Assembly: GCF_047675955.1 (NCBI RefSeq)
Contig: NC_132911.1
Span: 77,533,133-77,597,132 of the forward strand
DNA from: Chlorocebus sabaeus
Taxonomy: Eukaryota > Chordata > Mammalia > Primates > Cercopithecidae
Length of the DNA: 64,000 nt
Reading direction: 5' to 3'
Made by a program: the position numbers and the translations under genes. Within the stretch, counting starts at the first letter, position 1, and each line of letters begins with the position of its first letter. Below, piece by piece: positions 48,000 through 58,998 of this stretch. The notes under the pieces were generated by a model. The model saw only the letters and a list, made by a program, of their open reading frames with translations, did no database searches and was not told the origin of the DNA.

Positions 48000-49085
48000 T
48001 TTCCCCCTCAGAAGACACATCCAGGGTTCCAATCCACAAGGAACAAAAAGATAATGAGGAGAACAGAAGGAAAAAAATGCAAAAAAAAAAAAAAAAAAAA
48101 ATTCCTCAGGCACATAAGAGAAATACTACACCCATTAAACAAGAATAGGAAGCCATAAAAAGGAATATTCTGAGAATGAGGAAGAACTCTGGGAAATCAA
48201 AAATACAATAGCTGAAGTGGAAAACAAACTTGAGGAACTCTTCCTAGAAAACAGAACAACAACAAAAACAGAAATGGAGGGAGAAAAGAAAAATCACAAG
48301 ACCATCCATAAGATTAACAGCATCACAGAAATAAATAACAGCAAAAATAAAAGGAGAGAAATTATTAAAGAAATAATATATTTCTCAGTTCCAAAGTATA
48401 TGAATTTCTAGATTAAAACTCAAACATCCAACATAATTTATCAAATACACATATAAAATACACGTATCTCAGAATCCCTGAGAAAATAAAAAGTCAGAAA
48501 AGCATTGATAGGGAGGAGAAGGGTAAAAGTTTCATATACAGGCTGAAGAGTCAGGTGTTGAAATTTTAACAGTAATGGTGGGATGTACAAGACAAGGGTG
48601 TGATGCCTTCCCAACTCTGTGAAAATTTACTTCCAATTTAGAATTACATCTTAGAAAAAAAACTATTAAGTGTGTGGGAAATATAAAGAAATTTCAGACT
48701 ACAAGATCTCAAAAAAACATTTACTTTCCATGTATCCTTCACAAGGTCCTAAAGAATGAACTCTATTAAAACAAGAAAGTAAACCAAGAACAAGGGAAAC
48801 TGTCCAAAAAACAGTCAACTCAACAAAGGACAAAGGCCAAAGAAATTTCAGGATAATGGAGAAGAGAAGAACCTAAACACCAGCTCTAAAGCAGGCCTCT
48901 CCATCAATCTGCAATACAAGAGGAGGATAAAAAGCTCTAAAGGTTGGGTAGGGTGGAGGTTGGGAAAGGAACGAAAAAAACTGCATGATCTGCTTGAGTG
49001 GTAAAGACTTTGGGGATAGAAAGATGTAGAAAAGTGTATGTGTGGAGTATATACCAGAGTTAAATCCTCATTTTCCATAGCAGAA
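48000..49085 (+). repeat. Old L1/HAL1-type ORF1-region fragment (tentative)
   Basis: Lysine- and glutamate-rich text such as GCTGAAGTGGAAAACAAACT and GAGGAACTCTTCCTAGAAAA resembles the coiled-coil part of ancient L1 ORF1. A poly-A of about 22 sits at 48080-48101. The 116-residue ORF at 47798 and the 64-residue ORF at 48217 are remnants and not genes. Confidence 0.4.
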
Positions 49086-49339
49086 AGTACATTTCATATT
49101 TTTCATATTTTTACTTTTATATTATTTCTCATAATATTTAAACATGAGAAACCAAGAGATAGTACAAACTACCGATACTGGTAAATAATAAAATAAATAG
49201 TTACAGCAGGTGGTAAAGTGGTTGCCTCTGGCAAAGGGGAAGCAGAAATGGCCAGTGGCAAGGAAGAACAGGATATTTTGGTGTTTTAAATTATAAACCT
49301 TGAGTTTTTACACTACTAATCTTGTATAAATTCTGCCTT

Positions 49340-49362
49340 TTTATATATATATATATATATAC
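49340..49362. repeat. (AT)n microsatellite
   Basis: Uninterrupted TA dinucleotides at 49342-49361. Confidence 0.85.
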
Positions 49363-49825
49363 TACTTTGAGTATGAGTACTACTTTGATGAATATAATGA
49401 TCAAATATGAAAAAGAATAGTCATGTCTTGACTTACAACAAACTCCAAGATATTAAGAAAAACTCTTAAGATATCTGAATGAAGAAAATCAAGATGCAAG
49501 AATGGCATATTAAAAAAAGGTGAAGAGAGTATTCCATTTTTCCTTAGAATCTAGAAACATAACAGTGACAAAGAACCAATCTGAAAAAAACAATTGCAAC
49601 TTTTCTTGAACCTTTTAGAGACCTGAGATTACAAGGTAAACAAGCAAAATGAATTCTAGAGAGTAATAAATCCTTCTGGGAGAGATAGGACTCACAAAAA
49701 TGTTACAGCGTTGGCAGGGCAGGGATAGCAGAGATGACTGCCATGAATGCAAGTAAGATGAAACTAGATGAAATGTTAAATTCTTAACGCCTGAGTACGA
49801 GCTAGCATAATAGTTTAGAAAAACT

Positions 49826-50203
49826 GGGAGCTCCAGATGAAAGGAATGAGGCACATCCTCCATATATCTCCCAACTTCCTGAGCCCAGCACAAACACATT
49901 CCTCCATATTTCTTTCAAACTTCAGAAAAACATCACCTGGGAGATCTCCGATAAGGAATGCTAAATGTATAATGTTAACCAATTGTAATGCTGTAACCGA
50001 GAGAATTACCTTGTTCCCTGTAACTTTACATATCCTGTTTACATCGGGCTATAAAAAGCAAGCACTCGCATTGTTCGAGGCCCTCTTGTATGCTGTAGAA
50101 TGGAGGGACCAAGTTCGAACTTGTAGTAAAGATCCTTGCCGCTTGGCTTTGACTCTGGACTCTGGTGGTCTTCTTTGGGGAACAAACGGTCTGGGTATAA
50201 CAC
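49826..50203 (+). mobile_element. Probable solo LTR of an ERV1-type element
   Basis: The text has retroviral LTR layout: CATCGGGCTATAAAAAGCAAG (TATA-type box at about 50050), a GGACCAAGTTCGAACTTG stretch, an AGTAAA signal at about 50125, then CTTGGCTTTGACTCTGGACT and GGGGAACAAACGG. I recall this order from MER-type ERV1 LTRs but cannot name the family; ends are approximate. The 210-codon ORF through it is not a gene. Confidence 0.6.
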
Positions 50204-50859
50204 AGACAGCAGCTCTTTTCCATTGTCCTGCCCTGGATTCTCAGGAGAACAACTGGGGGTACAGCTGCAGACCAGAGAGAGCCCAACTTGGTGCAGGAAT
50301 GCAGCTAGTTAGTGGCTGCACTGAGGGACAAGCACAGAACCTTGCCACTTCTCTAGGCCATTGTCCAATACAAAACAAAAAATTTAAGCCACTGGAGAAA
50401 GGGTTGAAACAAATCCTATATGCCTTTGGAGCAAAGGCAGGAAATTCTCTGGTCCTAAGAGCTCAGTAAAGCTTCATTGCTTCTGAAGAAGGATTAAAAG
50501 CAAAAGCTATATGCTCCTGGGGGAAAAAAAAAGATAGAAAACCTACTTGAGAGTAAGACACTACAGCAGTATAAAGCAGAGGTCTGCAAATGCTGGGAAA
50601 TGTACAGGAAACTCTCTCATGCCCAAAGTGCCCACAAATCCAAGACAAAGTTTGGTTACCACAGAGAAGAGAGCAAAAACAGAAAGATCCACCTCTGAGA
50701 CCCAGGCTCACAGAGTCTGCCAGAAAATGAAGCTGTACAAAAAAATCAAGAACTATGACACCCACCACAATCCCAGGATTAAATAATAAATAACAGCAGT
50801 CTACTACAGAGCCCTAAGAGAGATAACCCCCATGCCATGACACAGCAAAGAAGAGACCT

Positions 50860-51695
50860 CTAAACCTGAGGGCAGAGCAGAGAAACTGTGAAAAAACCCT
50901 CTCAAAACCTCACATTACACAAAGCACAGATAACAGAATATGACTACTGAAGGAATTTGCAGTTAATAGTGACTATGGCAATAACAAAACCCAAAATGAA
51001 TTCAGTAAGTAACTAGACTGATACAACCCTCCATCCAAAACATCTGAAAGACAAATGCTGATTTCTCAACAAATACTATTTGACTTAGCCTCTACTATTT
51101 TTCTGTCACAAGATCCAACACTCTTTCAAAAATTATGAGATACCCAAAACTGTAAGAAGAAATAAACCACTGCCAAAACATAAGGAAGTCAACAAAACAG
51201 GGCCCAGGGATGACCCTGATGCTAGACCTTTCAGAAAGGTATTTTACAACACCTATGATTCATAGGTTGAAAGACCTACTGGAAAAAGCAGACAACATAC
51301 ATGAGCATATGAGGAATTCTGGCACAAAAATAGAAACCACAGAACAAAAACAAAAGGAAATCTTAAGGAAAAATATTAGAGATCAAAACATTGATGTCAT
51401 TATTAATAATGCATTAATTCAGACTGCACACAGCTGAAGAAATATTGTTGAACTTGTAGATAAATCAATAGAAATTACTCAAACTGTTTAACAAAGAAAA
51501 AAGAGCGAGGAAAAAAGAAACAAAAAATCCTAGAACTATAAGACAATACCAATGGTCTAATGAATATATAAATGGAAGCTCCAAGGAGAAGAGAGAGAAA
51601 ACAAGGAATAAAATATATTTTAAAAGATAATAGCTATGAACTTGCCAAAATAACTGAAAGACATCAAATCACAGATCCAAAATGCTCAGAAAACC
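50860..51695 (+). repeat. Old L1M/HAL1-type ORF1 fragment, left part of a split element
   Basis: Text such as ATTTCTCAACAAATACTATTT, ATGATTCATAGGTTGAAAGA and GAGATCAAAACATTGATGTC resembles the ORF1 region of an ancient L1. It seems to resume after the insertions at 58400-58585 and 58999-60598. Confidence 0.5.
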
Positions 51696-51917
51696 CTATA
51701 AGGATGAGGATGAGAAGGATGAGGATAAGGAAGGAGGAGGAGCAGGAGGAGGAAGAGGAAGAGGAGGAGGATAAAGAAGACAAGGAAACGGAGAAGGGAA
51801 GATGAAGGAGGAGGGAGGAGGAAGAAAAAGGAGAAGGAAGGGGGAGAAGGGAGAAGAAGAACAATAGCAAAGGAGGAGGAGGAGAAGGAATAAACAGGAG
51901 ATAGAAGAAAGAGGAGA
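51696..51917 (+). repeat. Polypurine (GGA/GAA)n tract, left half
   Basis: Almost pure purine on the plus strand, with GGAGGAGGAG-type units. It ends with AAGAAAGAGGAGA (51905-51917), the left copy of the L1 target-site duplication. The long pyrimidine-frame ORFs on the minus strand are composition artefacts. Confidence 0.92.
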
Positions 51918-52950
51918 GACTGCACCCAAGATGGCCGAATAGGAACAGTTCCAGCCTCCAACTCCCAGCGTGAGCGACACAGAAGACAGGTGATTTTTGC
52001 ATTTTCAACTGAGGTACTGGGTTCATCTCACTAGGGCGTGTCGGATGGTTGGCACTGGTCCACGGGTGCAGCCCGACCAGCAAGAGCTGAAGCAGGGTGA
52101 GGCATCACCTCACTTGGGAAGTGCAAGGGGGAAGGGAATTCCTTTTCCTAGACAAAGGAAATTGATAACACAACACCTGGAAAATTGGGTAACTCCCACA
52201 TTAATACTGCGCTTTACCAAGGGTCTTAGCAAACAGCACATCAGGAGATTATATCCCCCACCTGGCCCAGAGGGTACCCACGCCCATGGAGACTCCCTCA
52301 CTGCTAGCACAGCAGTCTGAGATCTAACTGCAAGGCAGCAGCAAGGCTGGGGGAGGGGCGCCTGCCATTCCTGAGGCTTAAGTAGGTAAACAAAGCCGCC
52401 AGGAAGCTCGAATTGGCTGGAGCCCACCACAGCTCAAGGAGGCCTGCCTGCCTTTGTAGACTCCACCTCTGGGGACAGGGCACAGCTAAATAAAAAGCAG
52501 CAGAAACCTCCGCAGAGGTAAATGTCCCTGTCTGACAGCTTTGAAGAGAGCAGTGGATTTCCCAGCACGGAGGCTGAGATCTAAGAACAGACAGACTGCC
52601 TGCTCAAGTGGGTCCCTGACCCCTGAGTAGCCTAACTGGGAGGCATCCCCCACTAGCTGCAGACTGGCACCTCACACCTCACACAGCTGGGTACACCCAT
52701 GAGACTAAGCTTCCAGAGCAAGAATCAGACAGCAACACTTGCTGTTCAGCAATATTCTATCTTCTGCAGCCTCCACTGCTGATACCCAGGCAAACAAGGT
52801 GTGTAGTGGACCTCAAGCGAACTCCAACAGACCTGTGGTTGAGAGTCCTGACTGTTAGAAGGAAAACTAACAAACAGAAAGGACACCCACACCGAAACCC
52901 CATCAGTACGTCACCATCATCAAAGACCAAAGGCACATAAAACCACAAAG

Positions 52951-54035
52951 ATGGGAAAAAAGCAGTGCAGAAAAGCTGGAAATTCAAAAAATCAGAGTGC
53001 ATCTCCCCCTCCAAAGGAACGCAACTCATCACCAGCAACAGAACAAAGCTGGACGGAGAATGACTTTCATGAGTTGAGAGAAGAAAGCTTCACTTGATCA
53101 AATTTCTCAGAGTTAAAGAAGGAACTACGTAACCAGCGCAAAGAAACTAAAAACCTTGAAAAAAGATTTGACGAATGGCTACCTAGAATAACCAATGTAG
53201 AGAAGTCCTTAATAGAACTGACAGAGATGAAAACCATAACACGAGAACTACATGACAAATGCACAAGCTTCAGTAACCAACTCCATCAACTGGAAGAAAG
53301 AGTTATCAGCAATTGAAGATCAAATGAATGAAATGAAGCGAGAAGAGAAGTGTAGAGAAAAAAGAGTAAAACGAAATGAACAAAGCCTCCAAGAAATATG
53401 GGACTATGAGAAAAGACAAAATTTACGTCTGACTGGTGTGCCTGAAAGTGATGGGGAAAATGGAATCAAGTTGGAAAACACTGCAGGATATCATGCAGGA
53501 GAATTTCCCCAACCTAGTAAGGCAGGCCAACATTCAAATACAGGAAATAGAGAGAACGCCACAAAGATACTCCTCGAGAAGAGCAACTCCAAGACACATA
53601 ATTGTCAGATTCACCAAAGTTGAAATGAAGGAAAAAATATTAAGGGTTGCCAGAGAGAAAGGTCGGGTTACCAAGAAATGGAAGCCCATCAGACTGACAG
53701 CAGATCTCTCAGCAGAAACTCTCCAAGCCAGAAGAGAGTGGAGGCCAATATTCAACATTTTTTTTTTTTTTTTTTGGAGACGGAGTCTTGCTCTGTCGCC
53801 CAGGCTGGAGGGCAGTGGTATTCAACATTTTTAAAGAAAAGAATTTTCAACCTAGAATTTCATATCCAGACAAACTAAGTTTCATAAGTGAAGGAGAAAT
53901 AAAATCCTTTACAGACAAGCAAGTGCTTAGAGATTTGTAACCACCAGGCCTGCCCTACAAGAGATCCTGAAGGAAGCACTAAACATGGAAAGGAACAACA
54001 GGTACCAGCCACTGCAAAAACATGTCGAAATGTAA
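52951..54035 (+). pseudogene. L1 ORF1p pseudogene (second L1), interrupted by an Alu fragment
   Basis: The start ATG at 52951 opens MGKKQCRKAGNSK-type text, the usual ORF1p N-terminus. The frame breaks after about 45 codons (TGA near 53096) and shifts again near 53300 and 53490. The coiled coil and the RNA-binding part are recognisable (53252-53760). At 53763-53818 a short antisense Alu piece with duplicated TATTCAACATTT flanks splits the C-terminal domain. The normal stop position is TAA at 54033-54035. Confidence 0.9.
53763..53818 (-). mobile_element. Severely 5'-truncated Alu inserted in L1 ORF1
   Basis: Poly-T, then GGAGACGGAGTCTTGCTCTG and TCGCCCAGGCTGGAGG, so only about the last 40 bases of an Alu plus its tail. 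It is flanked by direct repeats of TATTCAACATTTTT at 53749-53762 and 53819-53832. The L1 at 30387 has an empty site at the matching place. Confidence 0.9.
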
Positions 54036-54098
54036 AGTCCATTGATGCTAGGAAGAAACTGCATCAACTAATGATCAAAATAACCAGTTAATATCATA

Positions 54099-57000
54099 AT
54101 GACAGGATCAAGTTCACACATAATGATATTAACCTTAAATGTAAATGGACTAAATGGTCCAATTAAAAGACACAGACTAGCAAATTGGATAGAGTCAAGA
54201 CCCATCAGTTTGCTGTATTCAGAAGACCCATCTCACATGCAGAGACATACATAGACTCAAAATAAAGAGATGGTTGAAGACCTACCAATTAAATGGAAAA
54301 CAAAAAAAAGCAGGGGTTGCAATTCTAGTCTCTGATAAAACAGACTGTAAACCATCAAAGATCAAAAGAGACAAAGAAGGTCATTACATAATGGTAAAGG
54401 GATCAATTCATCAGGAAGAGCTAACTACCCTAAGTATTTATGCATTCAATACAGGAGCACCCAGATTCATAAAGCAAGTCCTTAGAGACTTACAAAGAGA
54501 CTCAGACTCCCATAAACTAATAATGGGAGACTTTAACACCCCACTGTCAACATTAGACAGATCAACGAGACAGAAAGTTAACAAGGATATCCAGGAATTG
54601 AACTCAACTCTGCACCAAATGGACCTAATAGACATCTACAGAACTCTCCACCCCAAATCAACAGAATATACATTCTTCTCAGCACCACATCACACGTATT
54701 CCAAAATTGACCACATAGTTGGAAGCAAAGCACTCCTCAGCAAATGCAAAAGAACAGAAATTATAACAAACTGTCTCTCAGACCACAGTGAAATCAAACT
54801 AGAACTCAGGACTAAGAAACTCAATCAAAACCAATCAACTACATGGAAACTGAACAACCTGCTCCTGAATGACTACTGGGTACATAACTAAATGAAGGCA
54901 GAAATAAAGATGTTCTTTGAAACCAATGAGAATAAAGACACAACATACCAGAATCTCTGGGACACATTTAAAGCAGTGTATACAGGGAAATTTATAGCAC
55001 TAAATGCTCACAACAGAAAGCAGGAAAGATCTAAAATTGACACCCTAACATCACAATTAAAAGAACGAGAGAAGCAAGAGCAAACACAGTCAAAAGCTAG
55101 CAAAAGGCAAGAAATAACTAAGATCAGAGCAGAACTGAAGGAGATAGAGACACAAAAAACCCTCCAAAAAATCAATGAATCCAGGAGTTGGTTTTTTGAA
55201 AAGATCAACAAAATTGATAGACCGCCAGCAAGACTAATAAGGAGGAAAAGAGAGAAGAATCAAATAGACGCAATAAAAAATGATAACGGGGATATCACCA
55301 CCCACCCCACAGAAATACAAACTACCATCAGAGAATACTATAGACACCTCTACGCAAATAAACTAGAAAACCTAGAAGAAATGGATAATTTCCTGGACAC
55401 TTACACTCTTCCAAGACTAAACCAGGAAGAAGCTGAATCCCTGAATAGACCAATAGCAGGCTCTGAAATTGAAGCAATAATTAATAGCCTACCAACCAAA
55501 AAAAGTCCAGGACCAGACGGATTCACAGCCAAATTCTACCAGAGGTACAAGGAGGAGTTGGTACCATTCCTTCTGAAACTATTCCAATCAACAGAAAAAG
55601 AGGGAATCCTCCCTAACTCATTTTATGAGGCCAACATCATCCTGACAACAAAGCCTGACAGAGATACAACAAAAAAAGAGAATTTTAGACCAACATCCCT
55701 GATGAACATCGATGCAAAAATCCTCAATAAAATACTGGCAAACCGAATCCAGCAGCACATCAAAAAGCTTATCCACCATGATCAAGTGGGCTTCATACCT
55801 GGGATGCAAGGCTGGTTCAACATATGCAAATCAATAGATGTAATCCAGCATATAAACAGAACCAAAGACAAAAACCACATGATTATCTCAATAGATGCAG
55901 AAAAGGCCTTCGACAAAATTCAACAGCCCTTCATGCTAAAAACTCTCAATAAATTCAATATTGATGGAACGTATCTCAAAATAATAAGAGTTATTTATGA
56001 CAACCCACAGCCAATATCATACTGAATGGGCAAAAACTGGAAGCATTCCCTTTGAAAACTGGCACAAGATAGGGATGCCATCTCTCACCACTCCTATTTA
56101 ACATGGTGTTGGAAGTTCTGGCTAGGGCAATTGGGCAAGAGAAAGAAATAAAGGGTATTCAGTTAGGAAAAGAAGAGGTCAAAATGTCCCTGTTTGCAGA
56201 TGACACTGTCTCAGCCCAAAATCTCCTTAAGCTGATAAGAAACTTCAGCAAAGTCTCAGGATACAAAATAAATGTGCAAAAATCACAAGCATTCTTATAC
56301 ACGAGTAACAGACAAACAGAGAGCCAAATCATGAATGAACTCCCATTCACAATAGCTTCAAAGGGAATAAAATACCTAGGAATCCAACTTACAAGGGATG
56401 TAAAGGACCTCTTCAAGAACTACAAACCACTGCTCAGTGAAATAAAAGAGGACACAAACAAATGGAAGAACATACCATGCTCATGGATAGGAAGAATCAA
56501 TATTGTGAAAATGGCCATACTGCCCAAGGTAATTTATAGATTCAATGCCATCCCCATCAAGCTACCAATGACTTTCTTCACAGATTTGGAAAAAACTACT
56601 TTAAAGTTCATATGGAACCAAAAAAGAGCCCACATTGCCAAGACAATCCTAAGCCAAAAGAACAAAGCTGGAGGCATCACGCTACCTGACTTCAAGCTAT
56701 ACTACAAGGCTACAGTAACCAAAACAGCATGGTACTGGTACCAAAACAGAGATGTAAACCAATGGAACAGAACAGAGCCCTCAGAAATAATACCACACAT
56801 CTATAGCCATCTGATCTTTGACAAACCTGACAAAAACAAGAAATGGGGAAAGGATTCCCTATTTAATAAATGGTGCTGGGAAAACTGGCTAGCCATAAGT
56901 AGAAAGCTGAAACTGGATCCTTTCCTTACTCCTTATACGAAAATTAATTCAAGATGGATTAGAGACTTAAATGTTAGACCTAAAACCATAAAAACCCTAG

Positions 57001-57878
57001 AAGAAAACCTAGGTAATACCATTCAGGACATAGGCATGGGCAAGGACTTCATGTCTAAGACACCAAAAGCAATGGCAACAAAACCCAAAATTGACAAATG
57101 GGATCTAATTAAACTAAAGAGCTTCTGCACAGCAAAAGAAACTACCATCAGAGTGAACAGGTAACCTACAGAATGGGAGAAAATTTTTGCAATCTACTCA
57201 TCTGACAAATACCCAGAACCTATAAAGAAGTCAATCCAATTTACAAGAAAAAACCAAACAACCCCATCAAAAAGTGGGCAAAGGATATGAATGAACAGAC
57301 ACTTCTCAAAAGACGACATTCATACAGCCAACGGACCCACGAAAAAATACTCATCATCACTGGCCATCAGAGCAATGCAAATCAAAACCACAATGAGATA
57401 CCATCTCATACCAGTTGGAATGCCAATCATTAAAAAGTCAGGAAACAACAGGTGCTAAATAGGAACACTTTTACACTGTTGGTGGGACTGTAAACTAGTT
57501 CAACCACTGTGGAAAACAGTGTGGCGATTCCTCAAGAATCCAGAACTAGAAATACCATTTGACCCAGCCATCCCATTACTGGGTATATACCCAAAGGATT
57601 ATAAATTATGCTGCTATAAAGACACATGCACACGTATGTTTATTGCAGCACTATTCACAATAGCAAAGACGTGGAATCAACCGAAATGTCCATCAGTGAC
57701 AGACTGGATTAAGAAAATGTGGCACATACACACCATGGAATACTATGCAGCCATAAAAAAGGATGAGTTCGTGTCCTTTGTAGGGACACGGATGCAGCTG
57801 GAAACTATCATTCTCAGCAAACTATCGCAAGAACAGAACACCAAACACCGCATGTTCTCACTCATAGTTGGGAATTGA
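54099..57878 (+). pseudogene. L1 ORF2p pseudogene (second L1)
   Basis: It corresponds to the L1 endonuclease/reverse transcriptase. The start ATG is present at 54099, but the frame breaks near 54190. Long pieces are open: 54274-54891 (endonuclease, with MGDFNTPLS and SDHS), 54892-56025 (linker and reverse transcriptase N-part) and 56103-57164 (rest of the RT, thumb). Stops are TAA at 54889-54891 and TAG at 56070-56072, the same two as in the first L1. A frameshift lies near 56010. Directly after FADD, at 56205, eight codons net are missing compared with the first copy. Further deletions lie near 57190 and 57456. The Cys-rich end survives (57519-57878). Confidence 0.93.
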
Positions 57879-58103
57879 ACAATGAGATCACTTGGACACA
57901 GGAAGGGGAACGGCACACACTGAGTCCTATAGTGGGGAGGGGGAAGGAGGGAAGGATAGCATCAGGAGATATACCTAATGTAAATGCTGAGTTAATGGGT
58001 GCAGCACACCAACATGGCACATGTATACATATGTAACAAACCTGCATGTTGTGCACCTGTACACAAGAACTTAAAGTATAATACAAAATAAAATTTAAAA
58101 AAA

Positions 58104-58310
58104 AAGAAAGAGGAGAAGGAAGTAGGGGGAGAAGGAAGTAGGAGGAGGAGAAAAAAATGAGAGAAAAAATGAGAAGAAGGACGGAGAGGATAAGGAGGAA
58201 AAGAAGAAAAGGTGGAGGAAAAGGAGAAGGAAGAAAAACAGAAAGAACGGAGGAAGAAGAGTGGGGAAAGAGTACAGGGGCAGAGAAGAAAGAAAGGAAG
58301 AAACAAAAAA
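58104..58310 (+). repeat. Polypurine (GGA/GAA)n tract, right half
   Basis: It starts with the right copy of the L1 target-site duplication and continues as AGGAGAAGGAAGTAGG-type purine repeats. Joined to 51696-51917 it would have been one tract of about 400 bp before the L1 arrived. Confidence 0.9.
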
Positions 58311-58399
58311 AATCAAACTTAGATACATCACAGCCAAATTGCTGGAAAATAAAGAAAAAAAATATATTGAAGGCTGAGAAAGGAAAAAAAAAATACATC

Positions 58400-58585
58400 A
58401 ACAAGAACAAGTAAGAATTACAATAGAGTTTACATTGAAAATTATGCCTATCAAGAGACAGTGGAGCAAGATCTTTAAAGTACTAGAAGAAACAGGAAAC
58501 CCAGAATCCTATATCCAGAAAAAAACAACTTTCAAAAATGAAGGTGATTCATTGGAGGCTTAAAAACGAAAAAAAAAAGTGAAAT
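58400..58585 (+). repeat. Old L1M ORF1 fragment
   Basis: GTGGAGCAAGATCTTTAAAG, AATCCTATATCCAGAAAAAA and TTTCAAAAATGAAGGTGATT match the end of ancient L1 ORF1. It probably belongs to the element seen at 50860-51695 and 58999-60598. Confidence 0.65.
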
Positions 58586-58988
58586 TTTCTGCTACAGCAG
58601 TCACTGAAGAGCAGCAGCCATAGTTCTGCATTACCACATGGCCATGGGCCTCAACCAGGGCCCATGGTGAACAAGAATATAAGCAAGCTGAGGCAGGGCT
58701 GCCACCCTGGACACCTCATCAAGCATACAAAGTTTGTGTAAGACATCATCTGGGAGGTGTGTGGCTTCCCCTGTAGAAGTGGCATGCCATGAAGCTGCTC
58801 AAAGTCTCCAAGGACAAGCGGGCCCTCAAGTTCATTAAGAAAAGGATAAAAACACACATATGCACCAACAGGAAGCAAGAGGAGCTGAGGCAGTATCCTG
58901 ACTGCCATGAGGAAAGCAGCTGCCAAGAAAGTCTGAGCCCCCATCCCACTTCGTGTATAATAAAATAAAACCTATAAAGAAAAAAAAG
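58586..58988 (+). pseudogene. RPL36P: RPL36 processed pseudogene
   Basis: An intronless copy of the mRNA for ribosomal protein eL36, a 105-residue large-subunit protein. The 5' UTR begins near 58586. The start codon is ATA at 58620-58622, and a 1-bp deletion near 58667 breaks the frame early. Recognisable runs are LLKVSKDKRALKFIKK (about 58797-58845) and AMRKAAAKKV before the stop TGA at 58934-58936. Then come a short 3' UTR, AATAAA at about 58972 and a poly-A from 58979. Target-site duplication AAAGTGAAAT lies at 58576-58585 and 58989-58998. It is dead, made by the L1 machinery. Confidence 0.93.
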
Positions 58989-58998
58989 AAAGTGAAAT

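Larger units (their letters stand above)
51918..58103 (+). mobile_element. Full-length L1 (L1PA-type), dead, with intact target-site duplication
   Basis: It starts GACTGCACCCAAGATGGCCG and has a 5' UTR, ORF1 (52951-54035), ORF2 (54099-57878) and a 3' UTR with an A-rich tail to 58103. The 13-bp repeat AAGAAAGAGGAGA at 51905-51917 and 58104-58116 marks the insertion. It sits within a polypurine tract, antisense to STAU2. It is closely similar to the L1 at 30387-36515. Confidence 0.97.

Noticed and set aside
49837..50469. 210-codon plus-strand ORF
   Set aside because: It covers a probable solo LTR and adjoining repeat-like DNA, has no known domain and no splice signals that fit STAU2.
51664..52083. 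Long minus-strand ORFs rich in Ser, Leu, Pro and Phe
   Set aside because: They read the pyrimidine strand of the GGA/GAA tract plus L1 5' UTR; composition alone keeps them open.
57862..58410. 182-codon minus-strand ORF with hydrophobic runs
   Set aside because: Antisense of the L1 3' UTR and the purine tract; the apparent membrane segments are translated CTT/TCC repeats.
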